Counted from the first letter of the stretch, positions 1-9,457 are shown. The stretch: 61,196 bases of DNA from Clostridiales bacterium (GCA_015055805.1 SVHN01000011.1:1-61196), one strand, 5' to 3'. The notes: a model not told the origin generated them from the letters alone. A program made the numbers and translations.

Positions 1-125
1 TGGGTAATCTCCTTTGATTTATTTGATTGCGGTTGGTCACCACTTTCATTTTATCACAGGAGATTTTTTATGTCCATAGCCATAGGCTTTTCCCACCACC
101 CGCATAGCAGGTGGTTTACTATACA
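1..125 (-). mobile_element. Probable left end of an IS200/IS605-type element (transposase gene would start at the left edge)
   Basis: On the minus strand a strong ribosome binding site (AAGGAGATT, about 6-14) sits just before the window edge, so a leftward gene probably starts at about position 1. A 6-bp palindrome ACCACC/GGTGGT (95-100 and 110-115, loop of 9) lies upstream, like the subterminal hairpin of IS200/IS605 ends. A promoter-like pair TGGACA-17-TAAAAT occupies 48-76, and AATCTCCT (6-13) is perfectly inverted at 58-65, so it can pair with the ribosome binding site. No transposase residue is visible, so the family is inferred from end structure only. Confidence 0.42.
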
Positions 126-175
126 AACAAAAAACCGCGCTAGAAAGTTTAACTTTCATGCGCGGTTTTATTTTT
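125..175 (-). terminator. Terminator of the ftsY operon (probably bidirectional)
   Basis: AAAACCGCGC (131-140) is perfectly inverted at 160-169, with an inner GAAAG/CTTTC pairing and T-runs on both strands. It lies 10 bases past the ftsY stop codon. Confidence 0.88.
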
Positions 176-184
176 TATATTATC

Positions 185-1081
185 TTAAAACAATGCATCT
201 ACAAATTCTTCTGCGTCAAAATCTTCGATATCGTCAATCTTTTCGCCGGTACCGACGTAGCAAACGGGAATTTCTAATTCGTAAGACAGCGATATTATAA
301 ACCCACCTTTTGCCGTGCCGTCAAGTTTCGTTAGTATTATACCGTCAAGCCCGACCGCCTCGTTAAAGACTTCCACCTGATTATAAGCGTTTTGTCCGGT
401 AGTTGCATCTAACACTATTAATTTATAATAGTTAGCATCAGGATATTCACGCTTAATAACCCTATCCATTTTCTTAAGTTCTTCCATAAGGTTTGCTTTA
501 ACGTGAAGTCTACCTGCCGTATCAACTATAAGAATATCGGTATTCTTTGCTTTTGCAGAGTCAATAGCATCAAAAACCACAGCCGATGCGTCCGCACCTT
601 CTGAGTGCTTAATAATCCTTACCTTTGCCCTATCCGCCCAAACCGAAAGTTGGTCGGCGGCAGCCGCGCGGAAAGTGTCCGCCGCAGCGATTGTTACACT
701 CTTCTTTTCTTGAACGAACTTGTTGGCTAGTTTACCGATAGTAGTGGTTTTTCCTACGCCGTTTACCCCTACAATCATAATGATAGCAGGTGTTTTAATT
801 TCCAAGGGGTCGGCATAGTTTAACGTGTCGAAAAGTTCGGTTTTTAACAGTTCTATGACGTAGTCTTTATCCTTGCATTTTTCTTTTACTGCGATATCGC
901 GGATTTCGTCAACGATCTCCATCGTAGTCTTTACCGAAACGTCGGAAGATATCAAAATATCTTCTAGTTCTTCGTAAAACTCTTCGCCAAGTTTATTTTT
1001 AGCAAACAGTTCGGTAAGTTTTTTTGATATGCCGTCCCTTGTCTTTGAAAGAACGGCTTTAAGTTTTCCGAATAATCCCAT
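185..1081 (-). CDS. ftsY: Signal recognition particle receptor FtsY
   Basis: GTPase that docks SRP-ribosome complexes at the membrane for co-translational insertion. The 298-residue protein has a helical N domain (about 1-90) and a GTPase G domain with P-loop GVNGVGKTTT (about 105-114), DTFRAAAADQL, DTAGR and TKLDGTAKGG (about 251-260), the SRP-GTPase signature set. The acidic A domain of the E. coli protein is missing, as usual in Firmicutes. It is the last gene of a minus-strand run asnS-plsX-rnc-smc-ftsY, 42 bases after smc, and is followed by a strong terminator. The start gives the expected MGLFGKL beginning. Confidence 0.97.
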   Translation of the reverse strand: MGLFGKLKAVLSKTRDGISKKLTELFAKNKLGEEFYEELEDILISSDVSVKTTMEIVDEIRDIAVKEKCKDKDYVIELLKTELFDTLNYADPLEIKTPAIIMIVGVNGVGKTTTIGKLANKFVQEKKSVTIAAADTFRAAAADQLSVWADRAKVRIIKHSEGADASAVVFDAIDSAKAKNTDILIVDTAGRLHVKANLMEELKKMDRVIKREYPDANYYKLIVLDATTGQNAYNQVEVFNEAVGLDGIILTKLDGTAKGGFIISLSYELEIPVCYVGTGEKIDDIEDFDAEEFVDALF

Positions 1082-1123
1082 AAAAATCCTTTTTTATTAG
1101 TCGTTTTCCTATAAGAATTGATT

Positions 1124-4100
1124 TTAAGCAAGCGTAGCGTCGCCCGTAATATCCGCAACGTCGGAAAGTTTAACCGATACCATTTTACTTACGCCCTTTT
1201 CCTGCATGGTTACGCCGAACAGCGCGTCTGCAAGTTCCATAGTCGGCTTTCTGTGCGTGATAACGATAAACTGAGTTTCCTGACTAAACTTCTTTAAGTA
1301 ACGCGCAAATCTATCTACGTTAGCCTCGTCGAGTGCCGCCTCGATTTCGTCGAGTACACAGAACGGCATGGGACGAAGTTTCAATATTGAGAACAGTATG
1401 GCAATAGCGGTAAGTGCTTTTTCGCCACCCGACAAAAGCGAAAGCTTTTGAAGTTTCTTTCCCGGTGGTTCGGCAACTATTTCTACGCCTGCCTCTAACC
1501 TGTCTTCTACTTCCGAGTAGTCTATTTGTAGCATTGCTCTACCGCCACCGAAAAGTTCTTTAAATATTCTTTGGAAGTTTTCGTTAATCTTAGTAAAACC
1601 TTCGTCAAACTGAGTTAGCATTTCCGCCTTAATCTTGTCGATAGCCTCTTTAAGGTCTTTTTCCGCCTTTTCAAGGTCTTCTTTCTGGGTAGTCATTTCG
1701 TCGTAACGCTCTTTTAACGCCTTGCAATCGTCAATTGCCGTAGCGTTGATTGCGCCGAGAGAACTACGTTTTTTACGGATACGGTTGATCTCAGACTCAC
1801 CAAAGTTTGCGTCGTAATTTTCAGCTTTTTGCTTAACTGCCGTTTCATAAGTCTCTTGGTAGTCTTCCCAAATACTCTGTTGTAAATACTCTAAATCTGA
1901 ATCGATTTTAGCAAGCGCGATTTCTTCCGAGTGTTTTTTCTCCGAAAGATCGGTTATTGCGCTGATAAGACTTTGCTTTTTCTCGTCGTTACGGTTAAGT
2001 TTTTCGCGAAGTTCGGACTTATCGTTTTCGATATTTTCTATCTTTTCTCTTATGCCGTTAATATAATCCTGTTCGGCTTTGGTGAGTGCGACCTTTTCTT
2101 GGTCAAGTCTTAATTCTTCAATAATGCCTTCTGCACCGACGTTGCTCTTCTTTAAACCTTCGTTGGTCTTTTTAGCCTCGTCTATAACGCCGCTAAGTCT
2201 TGCATTTTCGCTATCAAGCGAGGAAACTTCTGCTTTAAGTTCGGTTATCTTCACTTGAATTTCCGTGCTTTCCGCACTCAAACTTTCACGTTCTTTCTTT
2301 AACGCTTCGTACTCGGCCTGATTTTTATCGGCGTTTTGCGTCGCGTTAGCTCTATCCGCCTCGAGTTTTCTGCCGCCGCTTTGAACGGCCTCAAAGTCTG
2401 CGTCGAGTTTGTTTAGTCTATTCTTAACTTCTTCAATGAGATCAGTAGCGTTTTCTATATCCTGACCTATTTCGCTAAGCGATTTTTCTGCTACCGCCTG
2501 CTTTTCACGTTCAATAAGTATTTGCTGGCGTTTGCCGTTATATAAGTCACCGAGCATAGTGTGCTCGTTAAGCGCGCGGTCACGTTTCTTTTCAAGCTCA
2601 ACTTTTTCTGCCTTAACACCGTCCATCTCCGCGCGTTTAGTCTTTAACTGTTCTGCATTATCTTCAATCTTTCTGTCACTAGACAGTAGTCCTACAGTAT
2701 CAGTTCTTCTTGAACCACCCGTCATTGCGCCTTGGGTACTGAACACGTCGCCGTCTAAGGTAACCATTCTGAACGCAAAACGGTATTTATCTGCTATACG
2801 CGTCGCGTTCTCCAAAGTGTCGACAACCAAAGTGTTTCCCAAAAGATTGGATATAACGTTTTCGTACTGCTTGTCGTAGGTAACGAGTTTATTCGCTACG
2901 CCAAGCGCGCCACGCTCGTTAAGAGCGGAAGTAACCGCAACGCTTTGTTCTCTGGGTTTAACAGAAGTTATGGGTAGGAAAGTTATTCTTCCTAGTCTAT
3001 TTACCTTTAAGTATTCAATTAAATATTTCGCGTCGTCGGGCGTTGCCGTAACGACGTTCTGCGCTGCTGCGCCGAGCAAGGTTTCAAGCGCGATATCGTA
3101 CTTTTTCTCACTCTTTATAAGTTCTGCGACTACGCCTTTGATGCGTTTTTTTAGTTCACCGTTATCCTTTGCTTTATTAAATAAGGCTTTTACCGCAGGG
3201 GCATAACCTTCGTAACTGTCCTTTAAGGCTTTATAGAAGTTATCCTTGGTAACGAGTGTGGTAATAACCGAGTTAAGCGAATATATTCGGTTATCAACGC
3301 CTGCAACTTCTTCATTGCAGTTTCGTATCTCGTTTTCCTTGTCTTCTATCTGATTTTTAAGGTCGTAAACGGCGCGATCAAGTTCGTCTATATTCTTGTC
3401 GCAACGTTCTTTTTCGTTAAACAATCCGTCACGCTTAACGGAAAGTTCGTCTATCTTGTTATTGAGTTCTTCAAGTTTTTCCAAAAGGTTATTCTTTTCA
3501 ATAGACATTGCGCCCTTGCTCTGCTTGATATCAGACAAGGATTCAATTGATTCGATAACCTTTCTAGTATGCGCCGATTGAAGTTCTTCGCCAAGCGTAA
3601 TCTTTTCGGAAACCGAAAGAAGTTTACGGCTTAGTTTATCTGCTTTTTCTTGAAGTTTTTTAAGTTCTTCCTTGTCCGCGTCAAGTTTTGCTTTGTTGGA
3701 CGTGAAAGAATTTTCGCAGTCTTCAATGAGTTTAATATTGTCTTCAATCTCTTTTTCTGCGCGCTCTATTTGGCTTTTAAGGTAAGAAATCTTCTGTTCG
3801 TAAAGTTGTTTTGCACCCGAAGATTTTTCCATGCTGACGCGCTTTTCCAAAAGTTCGTCGTTAAGGTTTTTAAGGTTAGTATCCGCCTCGGAAATATCCG
3901 AGAAAATCTTGTCGTACTCGTTCTGTGCTTTCTCTAACTCGCTCTGCCTTAACGCGGTCTGCTCGTCTATACCCTTAATTCTAACGTAAATTTTATTCTT
4001 AGCCGATTCAACACCGTCAACTTTAGATATGTAGGTGTTTAGTTCGTGATATTTAAGTTCAGCCGACAGTTCGTTAAACTCTTTGGCCTTTGCCGCCTGA

Positions 4101-4720
4101 CGTTCTAACGGTCCAAGTTGGTTTTCTATCTCGGTAAGAATATCCACGTACCTTATAAGGTTTTCGTGCGTACGCTCTAATTTTCTTTCCGATTCGTTCT
4201 TTCTAGTCTTAAACTTTGCTATACCCGTCGCTTCTTCAAAAATCATACGGCGATCTTCGGGTTTAGCTGACATTATCTCTTCGACCTTACCTTGACCTAT
4301 TATGGTGTAACCTTCTTTACCTATACCGCATTCGTGAAGTAGGTCTACTATTTCACGCAGTCTTGCTGGTTGCTTGTTTATATAGTATTCACTTTCACCA
4401 CTACGGAAAAGCTTACGGGTAATAATAAGCTCGTTATAATCGATACTAAACATTCTCGTCGAGTTGTCAAAGTACAGCGAAACTTCGCAGTACGAAAGGG
4501 ATTTTCTGCCCTGCGTACCGCTAAAAATAACGTCCTGCATACTTGAACCACGAAGACTTTTTGCAGACTGCTCGCCTAGCACCCAACGTATAGCGTCGGC
4601 AACGTTACTCTTGCCGCAACCGTTTGGTCCGACTATTCCCGTTATTCCATCGCCGAATTTTATCTCTGCTTTATCGGCAAAGGATTTGAATCCGTAAATT
4701 TCCACTTTTTCGAAATTCAC
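1124..4720 (-). CDS. smc: Chromosome segregation ATPase SMC
   Basis: Condensin ATPase for chromosome compaction and segregation, acting with ScpA/ScpB (not in this window). At 1198 aa it is the normal family length. The N-terminal Walker A is GPNGCGKSN (about residues 32-40). Two long coiled coils flank a hinge at about 500-660 that contains the glycine-rich GAMTGGS segment. The C-terminal head carries the ABC signature LSGGEKALTA and Walker B FCVLDEIEAALD. The start codon is GTG, overlapping the rnc stop codon (TAGTG), so the two genes are probably translationally coupled. The order rnc-smc-ftsY is the conserved Firmicute arrangement. Confidence 0.98.
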   Translation of the reverse strand: MNFEKVEIYGFKSFADKAEIKFGDGITGIVGPNGCGKSNVADAIRWVLGEQSAKSLRGSSMQDVIFSGTQGRKSLSYCEVSLYFDNSTRMFSIDYNELIITRKLFRSGESEYYINKQPARLREIVDLLHECGIGKEGYTIIGQGKVEEIMSAKPEDRRMIFEEATGIAKFKTRKNESERKLERTHENLIRYVDILTEIENQLGPLERQAAKAKEFNELSAELKYHELNTYISKVDGVESAKNKIYVRIKGIDEQTALRQSELEKAQNEYDKIFSDISEADTNLKNLNDELLEKRVSMEKSSGAKQLYEQKISYLKSQIERAEKEIEDNIKLIEDCENSFTSNKAKLDADKEELKKLQEKADKLSRKLLSVSEKITLGEELQSAHTRKVIESIESLSDIKQSKGAMSIEKNNLLEKLEELNNKIDELSVKRDGLFNEKERCDKNIDELDRAVYDLKNQIEDKENEIRNCNEEVAGVDNRIYSLNSVITTLVTKDNFYKALKDSYEGYAPAVKALFNKAKDNGELKKRIKGVVAELIKSEKKYDIALETLLGAAAQNVVTATPDDAKYLIEYLKVNRLGRITFLPITSVKPREQSVAVTSALNERGALGVANKLVTYDKQYENVISNLLGNTLVVDTLENATRIADKYRFAFRMVTLDGDVFSTQGAMTGGSRRTDTVGLLSSDRKIEDNAEQLKTKRAEMDGVKAEKVELEKKRDRALNEHTMLGDLYNGKRQQILIEREKQAVAEKSLSEIGQDIENATDLIEEVKNRLNKLDADFEAVQSGGRKLEADRANATQNADKNQAEYEALKKERESLSAESTEIQVKITELKAEVSSLDSENARLSGVIDEAKKTNEGLKKSNVGAEGIIEELRLDQEKVALTKAEQDYINGIREKIENIENDKSELREKLNRNDEKKQSLISAITDLSEKKHSEEIALAKIDSDLEYLQQSIWEDYQETYETAVKQKAENYDANFGESEINRIRKKRSSLGAINATAIDDCKALKERYDEMTTQKEDLEKAEKDLKEAIDKIKAEMLTQFDEGFTKINENFQRIFKELFGGGRAMLQIDYSEVEDRLEAGVEIVAEPPGKKLQKLSLLSGGEKALTAIAILFSILKLRPMPFCVLDEIEAALDEANVDRFARYLKKFSQETQFIVITHRKPTMELADALFGVTMQEKGVSKMVSVKLSDVADITGDATLA

Positions 4721-5463
4721 TATTTTTTACCACCCTGTCTTTTTATCGTTATGTTTTTCGGTTTTGCTTGCGCCTTTTTAGATATCTTAATTAGCGCAAG
4801 TTCCGCCGCTACCGCCTCGGCAGCCTTTTTACTGCCACCTTTTCCTTCGGCAACTCTTATTCCGTTAAGAAGTACCGCCACCCTAAATTCTGGGGAATGG
4901 TCGGGCCCGATTCTTCCTAGAGTTTGGTAGGAAATACTGCCGAGTTTATACTTTTGAACGTATTCTTGAAATTTATTTTTTGAATCGTTAGTAGGCTTAA
5001 CTTTATTAGCGACGCTCTCTTTTTGTTCGTAGTCGGCAATTATCGTACGCCTAATAAAGTTTTTTGCCTCAGTTAGTCCGCCGTCAAGGTAAATACCTGC
5101 AACGATTGCCTCATAAATACTAGAAAAAAGCTTTTCGTCTTGCTTTGAAGATTTTTCTTGTCCCCTACCTAGCAGCACGAAGTCTTCTAGCCCTAACTTT
5201 TTCACCGCTCTTAAAAGCGGATCTTTAGACACGATTTCCGCGCGCTTTTTGGTGAGTTTGCCTTCGTCCCCAGCGGCGTTTTTATAAAGATATTCGGTTA
5301 CGACGAATTCAATTATGGAATCGCCGAAAAATTCCAACAATTCGTTGTCTTTTTCACCGTGCTCATAGGCGTATGACGCGTGAGTAAAACAGTTCCTAAG
5401 CAACATTTTGTCGGTAAACGTATACCCTATTTTTTCTTCACAACCGCTAAGATCAAAAATCAT
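4720..5463 (-). CDS. rnc: Ribonuclease III
   Basis: Double-strand-specific endoribonuclease that processes rRNA precursors and structured mRNAs. The 247-aa protein has an N-terminal nuclease domain with the signature ELLEFFGDSIIEFV (the ERLEFLGD motif of the family) and a C-terminal double-stranded-RNA-binding domain from about residue 160 (NKFQEYVQKYKLG ... GGSKKAAEAVAAELAL). The tail is lysine-rich. It starts 3 bases after plsX stops. The acpP gene often found between plsX and rnc in Firmicutes is absent here. Confidence 0.97.
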   Translation of the reverse strand: MIFDLSGCEEKIGYTFTDKMLLRNCFTHASYAYEHGEKDNELLEFFGDSIIEFVVTEYLYKNAAGDEGKLTKKRAEIVSKDPLLRAVKKLGLEDFVLLGRGQEKSSKQDEKLFSSIYEAIVAGIYLDGGLTEAKNFIRRTIIADYEQKESVANKVKPTNDSKNKFQEYVQKYKLGSISYQTLGRIGPDHSPEFRVAVLLNGIRVAEGKGGSKKAAEAVAAELALIKISKKAQAKPKNITIKRQGGKK

Positions 5464-5466
5464 CTT

Positions 5467-6486
5467 TTAAGCCTCTTCACCGCTTTCTTGAAGTTCAAGT
5501 TTTGCAGTAATTTTATCAGCTATATCGAAGTGCGCGTATTTTTTAGCCTGCAAAACAGCCGCCTTAATAGCCGCGCGTTTAGAAGAGCCGTGCGCCTTGA
5601 TAACCGCTTTGTTTACGCCCACGAATAGCGCGCCGCCGTGGTTATTGTAGTCCATTTTTTTGCCGAGCGTCTTAAAGGTGTCTTTTAGTAGCATTCCACC
5701 GAGTTTGCCTTTAAAACTTGAATAGATACCCTGTTTCATAAGGGTCATAAAGGTCTTGATTGCGCCCTCTATTGCTTTTACCGCAACGTTACCGGCAAAC
5801 CCGTCGCAAACGACGACGTCAATATCACCCGACAAAATATCTCTCGCCTCGATATTGCCGACGAAGTTTATACCCTTTGCCGCTTTAAGCATGGGGAAAA
5901 CTTCGTGGTTTAGCATATTGCCTTTTTCGTCTTCCGTACCGTTAGATAAAAGCGCGACCTTGGGGTTTTCTACACCGAGAGCCTCAGCGTAGACCGTACC
6001 CATAAGCGCGAACTGCAAAAGGTTAATACTCTTGCAATCGGCGTTTGCGCCTGAGTCTAAAAGAATAACTTGTTTATCACCCTTTGCCGTCGGCATAATC
6101 GGGCAGAGCGCAGGGCGATTAACACCCTTAATTCTGCCGAGTTTTAAGGTCGCGCCAACAAGTACCGCCCCTGTCGATCCAGCAGATACGAACGCCCTTG
6201 CCTCGTCGTTTTCCTTTAATTCCTTAAATGCAACGCAGATAGAACTTTCAGGTTTTCTTCTTACGGCAACGGTGGGTTCTTCTTCGCAAGTGATAACGCC
6301 GGGCGCGTTGATAATTTCCACTCTCGACTTATCGTATTCGTAACCTTCTAAAAGGTTTTTAATAACTTCTTCTTTGCCGACTAAAACTGCGACAAAATCA
6401 GATTCTTCTTTTAACGCCTCAATAGTACCAGCAATAACTTCTTCGGGTGAATTATCACCGCCAAAAGCATCAATTAAAATTTTCAT
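5467..6486 (-). CDS. plsX: Phosphate acyltransferase PlsX
   Basis: Makes acyl-phosphate from acyl-ACP, the acyl donor used by PlsY in phospholipid synthesis. Length 339 aa is typical. The N-terminus carries the family motif DAFGGDNSP, and the protein contains SAGSTGA (about 102-108), DSGANADC and the C-terminal NNHGGALFVGV segment. It is co-oriented and nearly contiguous with rnc, so probably co-transcribed. The stretch between asnS and plsX holds a structured repeat element (6526-6652) rather than an obvious strong promoter. Confidence 0.97.
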   Translation of the reverse strand: MKILIDAFGGDNSPEEVIAGTIEALKEESDFVAVLVGKEEVIKNLLEGYEYDKSRVEIINAPGVITCEEEPTVAVRRKPESSICVAFKELKENDEARAFVSAGSTGAVLVGATLKLGRIKGVNRPALCPIMPTAKGDKQVILLDSGANADCKSINLLQFALMGTVYAEALGVENPKVALLSNGTEDEKGNMLNHEVFPMLKAAKGINFVGNIEARDILSGDIDVVVCDGFAGNVAVKAIEGAIKTFMTLMKQGIYSSFKGKLGGMLLKDTFKTLGKKMDYNNHGGALFVGVNKAVIKAHGSSKRAAIKAAVLQAKKYAHFDIADKITAKLELQESGEEA

Positions 6487-6525
6487 ATCATTTTCTCTCT
6501 TTTTTGATTAGTTAAAGGTTTAGAT

Positions 6526-6652
6526 AATAAGGGGTTAGATACAAGTGTGGCTAGGCTCGAAAAAGGGTTTGGACTGATTTGACCTTGTTGGTCACGAAGG
6601 TCAAATCCCTTTTTCAGTAAACGACGCCACACGCCGTATATAAGCCCTTATT
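6526..6652 (-). repeat. Structured intergenic element, copy A (starts at the asnS stop codon)
   Basis: One of two related elements (see 49920-50044). The ends form a perfect 8-bp stem AATAAGGG/CCCTTATT. Next come the shared 12-base stretch GTTAGATACAAG (also in copy B), a 7-bp stem GTGTGGC/GCCACAC, a stem GAAAAAGG/CCTTTTTC and an 11-bp stem GATTTGACCTT/AAGGTCAAATC. Read on the minus strand, the element begins at the asnS stop codon (TAATAAGGG) and ends CTTGTATCTAACCCCTTA. There is no long T-run after the hairpins, so it is not a standard terminator. Confidence 0.8.
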
Positions 6653-8039
6653 AAATATTGCTGCCCACGGTTCTCGGAAACGGCAACACATCACGGATAT
6701 TTGAAATACCGGTTAAATACATTATCATTCTTTCAAAGCCTAAGCCGAAACCTGAGTGGATAACACCACCGTATTTTCTTAAATCTAGATAGCAACTGTA
6801 ATCTTCTTTATTAAGACCGCACTCAGCCATTCTCTGCTCTAAAATATCCATTCTTTCTTCCCTTTGACTTCCGCCGACGAGTTCGCCGATACCGGGAACG
6901 AGAAGATCGCTTGCAGCAACCGTCTTTTTATCGTCGTTAAGGCGCATATAAAAGGCTTTAATTTCCTTGGGATAGTCGGTCAAGAATACCGGCTTTTTGA
7001 ATACTTCTTCGGTAATATAACGTTCGTGTTCACTTTGAAGATCCACACCCCAATAAACGGGCGCGTCGAAACGGTCTTTTACCTTTTCAAGTATTTCGAT
7101 AGCCTCGGTATAAGTTAAACGTTTGAACTCGTTGTTCTTAACGTTATTTAGTCTTTCGATAAGTCCGTTATCTACGAACTTGTTTAGGAATTCTATTTCT
7201 TCCTTACAGGTGTTCATTACCCTTTCGATAATGTATTTTACCATTGCCTCTGCGCAATCCATATCGTCGGAAAGGTCGGCAAAAGCAAGTTCAGGCTCAA
7301 TCATCCAGAATTCCGCCGCGTGACGAACGGTGTTAGAATGCTCTGCCCTAAACGTCGGTCCGAACGTGTAAACATTTGCGTATGCCATAGCAAAGTTTTC
7401 AACGTCGAGCTGACCAGATACGGTAAGACTTGCCTTTTGCCCAAAGAAGTCCTGCGCATAATCTGCCTTACCGTTCTCGGTGGGAAGATTATCTAAATCC
7501 AAAGTGGTAACTTGGAACATTGCGCCTGCGCCTTCACAGTCACTACCTGTAATAATGGGCGTATGAACGTATACGAATCCGCGTTCGTTAAAGAAACTGT
7601 GGATTGCAAACGCTGCCTCACTTCTAATCTTAAATACAGCGTTAAAGGTATTAGTCCTTGGACGTAAATGCGGCATAGTGCGCAAAAACTCCATGGTATG
7701 ACGCTTTTTCTGTAACGGATAATCGGGGGTACTAGTTCCGAGTATCTCAATCGTATCAGCGTTTATTTCAAACGGCTGTTTATTTTCGGGGGTTAGAATA
7801 AGCGTTCCCGTAACCATAAGGCACGCGCCGACGTTCTGCTTTGCAACTTCGTCGTAATTATTAACCTTAGTTCTGTCAAATACTATCTGACAGTTCTTAA
7901 AGTACGAGCCGTCGTTAAGCTCGATAAACCCGAACGACTTGCTATCCCTAATGGTTCTTGCCCAACCGCAAACGGTAACCGTTTTTCCGCCAAATTCGTC
8001 ACTTGATAAAAAAATCTTTTTTAACTCTGTCCTTTTCAT
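6651..8039 (-). CDS. asnS: Asparaginyl-tRNA synthetase
   Basis: Class II aminoacyl-tRNA synthetase charging tRNA-Asn. An N-terminal OB-fold anticodon-binding domain (about residues 15-100, [20 protein letters not shown]) is followed by the catalytic domain with motif 2-like FRAEHSNT, the AsnRS-type GGSQREER and the C-terminal motif 3 [10 protein letters not shown] start at the ATG at 8039, which has AAAGGTG 6-8 bases upstream; a further in-frame GTG lies 9 bases earlier but overlaps that site. It has its own promoter (8085-8113). The stop codon is the first codon of the structured element at 6526-6652. Confidence 0.96.
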   Translation of the reverse strand: MKRTELKKIFLSSDEFGGKTVTVCGWARTIRDSKSFGFIELNDGSYFKNCQIVFDRTKVNNYDEVAKQNVGACLMVTGTLILTPENKQPFEINADTIEILGTSTPDYPLQKKRHTMEFLRTMPHLRPRTNTFNAVFKIRSEAAFAIHSFFNERGFVYVHTPIITGSDCEGAGAMFQVTTLDLDNLPTENGKADYAQDFFGQKASLTVSGQLDVENFAMAYANVYTFGPTFRAEHSNTVRHAAEFWMIEPELAFADLSDDMDCAEAMVKYIIERVMNTCKEEIEFLNKFVDNGLIERLNNVKNNEFKRLTYTEAIEILEKVKDRFDAPVYWGVDLQSEHERYITEEVFKKPVFLTDYPKEIKAFYMRLNDDKKTVAASDLLVPGIGELVGGSQREERMDILEQRMAECGLNKEDYSCYLDLRKYGGVIHSGFGLGFERMIMYLTGISNIRDVLPFPRTVGSNI

Positions 8040-8084
8040 AAATAGCACCTTTTAAGTTATATATATTTAAAATAATACTTATGT

Positions 8085-8113
8085 ATTATAGCACTATTTA
8101 AAATGATTTTCAA
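8085..8113 (-). promoter_or_regulatory. Sigma-A type promoter of asnS
   Basis: On the minus strand TTGAAA and TATAAT are separated by exactly 17 bases. The -10 lies about 45 bases upstream of the asnS start codon. No T-box or other leader fits in this short 5' region. Confidence 0.8.
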
Positions 8114-8156
8114 GAATTTTTATAAACATTTTCCACTCTTTGACAAAAACGGCAAA

Positions 8157-8192
8157 AAATATCCCGACTTTTGCGCAAAAGTCGGGATATTT
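8157..8192 (-). terminator. Terminator after the GNAT-like gene
   Basis: A perfect inverted repeat AAATATCCCGACTTTTG/CAAAAGTCGGGATATTT forms a 17-bp stem with a 2-base loop. It sits about 60 bases past the stop codon at 8250 and upstream of the asnS promoter, so it insulates the two genes. Confidence 0.85.
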
Positions 8193-8249
8193 ATCGTTTT
8201 TGTTATTACTTAATAATGGACGAAAAAACTATTCGCCGTTAAATTTTTA

Positions 8250-9389
8250 CTAATCAATTAAACTGCCGATGGCTTTTTGATAGGTTTGACGGCGTTTGAC
8301 TATTTCATTCTCGGCAAACTTCCATTGATGGTGGATACTGTAGTTATGTTCTAGCATGGGGTTGGATTCTATCTTTTCTATGCCGTCTTCGATAACGTGT
8401 TTCATTATTCTTGATATGACGATAGAGTTTATGCCTGAATTTTTATACTCGTTCTTTACGCCGATAAGTGCCATTTCAAGCTGTTTTGGTGCTTTAATAC
8501 TCTTTAGTACTCCTATAAACCCGAACGGAAAAAGTTTTCCCTTATGTTTAATAAGGGGTTCGCAAATGGACGGCAAAACTATGCCAAACGCAGCGACGTC
8601 GTCGTTTTTATCGACGAGTATACTTATATACCTTGTGTTTACGATAGTTGCAAACTGCGAAAGCACGTTGTCGATAGACTTTCCTTCAATAGGAACGTAG
8701 CCGTCTAGGTGCGCGTAAGATTCGTTAAGGGTATCGAACAATTTTAAGCCGTATCTTTTTATAATATTTTTTAGGCTCAAAGTGTCGGCGACGTCCACGA
8801 CGTTTAGTTTTTCTTTGAGTTTATCCGATATTTCGACGATACGGTCATAAGGGTGGTTGGGAATAACAAAGTTTCGCTCCGCCCACTTAGACTCGTCGTC
8901 AAAGCCGAGTTCTTTCATGCGCTCGCAAAAATACGGATAATAATAGTTTGTGGAATAGGTACTTCTCTCTTCAAACCCAAAGGTGAGCATACCTTCCCTA
9001 TCGGTATCGTTAAAGCCCCACGGCCCGTGGATAATCTCCATACCGTTATCCAACCCAAACTTTTCCACCGCGCCTAAAAGTGCGCGGAATACCGCGGGGT
9101 CGTCAATGCATTCAAAGCGAGAAAACCTGACGTATTTTTTGCCACTTATCTCGTTTTCCTTTCTGTTGATAAGCCCTGCAATTCTACCGACGAGTTTTCC
9201 GTCCTTATACGCCAAAAACGCCTTGCAAATACTGTTTCTTAAATTAAAGTTCTTTTTGGGATTAAAGGTATTAATTTCGTCACTTCTTAGCGACGGAACG
9301 TAAAACTTACACCCTTTATAAAGTTCAATCGGATATGCCGCAAACTTCTTTATTTGGCGGCGTGTATTGACTTCCTTTACTTCAATCAT
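8250..9389 (-). CDS. GNAT-like acyltransferase of unknown substrate
   Basis: 379 aa. The start MIEVKEVNTRRQ at 9389 is chosen because AAGGAAG lies 8 bases upstream and because the promoter at 9429-9457 excludes the longer reading frame. The protein resembles the large conserved GNAT-fold proteins annotated only as hypothetical or N-acetyltransferase in Clostridia: an N-terminal part with YPIELYKGCKFYVPSL and AYKDGKLVGRIAGL (an acetyl-CoA-binding-type strand and turn), and a second half with IGVKNEYKNSGINSIV, which looks like a second GNAT CoA-binding segment. It forms a monocistronic unit. I cannot assign a substrate. Confidence 0.8.
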   Translation of the reverse strand: MIEVKEVNTRRQIKKFAAYPIELYKGCKFYVPSLRSDEINTFNPKKNFNLRNSICKAFLAYKDGKLVGRIAGLINRKENEISGKKYVRFSRFECIDDPAVFRALLGAVEKFGLDNGMEIIHGPWGFNDTDREGMLTFGFEERSTYSTNYYYPYFCERMKELGFDDESKWAERNFVIPNHPYDRIVEISDKLKEKLNVVDVADTLSLKNIIKRYGLKLFDTLNESYAHLDGYVPIEGKSIDNVLSQFATIVNTRYISILVDKNDDVAAFGIVLPSICEPLIKHKGKLFPFGFIGVLKSIKAPKQLEMALIGVKNEYKNSGINSIVISRIMKHVIEDGIEKIESNPMLEHNYSIHHQWKFAENEIVKRRQTYQKAIGSLID

Positions 9390-9428
9390 CAATAATTCTT
9401 CCTTATAGGTAACGTTAAAGATGACTTT

Positions 9429-9457
9429 ATTATAATACAAACGCTTTCAAAACACAA
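9429..9457 (-). promoter_or_regulatory. Promoter of the GNAT-like gene
   Basis: Minus-strand TTGTGT-17 bases-TATAAT, with the -10 about 40 bases upstream of the chosen start at 9389. Confidence 0.65.

Noticed and set aside
1931-4697. Several plus-strand reading frames over smc
   Set aside because: They lie opposite a complete, motif-rich SMC gene and have no ribosome binding sites; judged antisense shadows.
6526-6652. Integron attC site at the end of asnS
   Set aside because: GTTAGAT fits one attC core-site pattern but the other end has no matching RYYYAAC/GTTRRRY partner, and the flanking genes are housekeeping genes, not cassettes.
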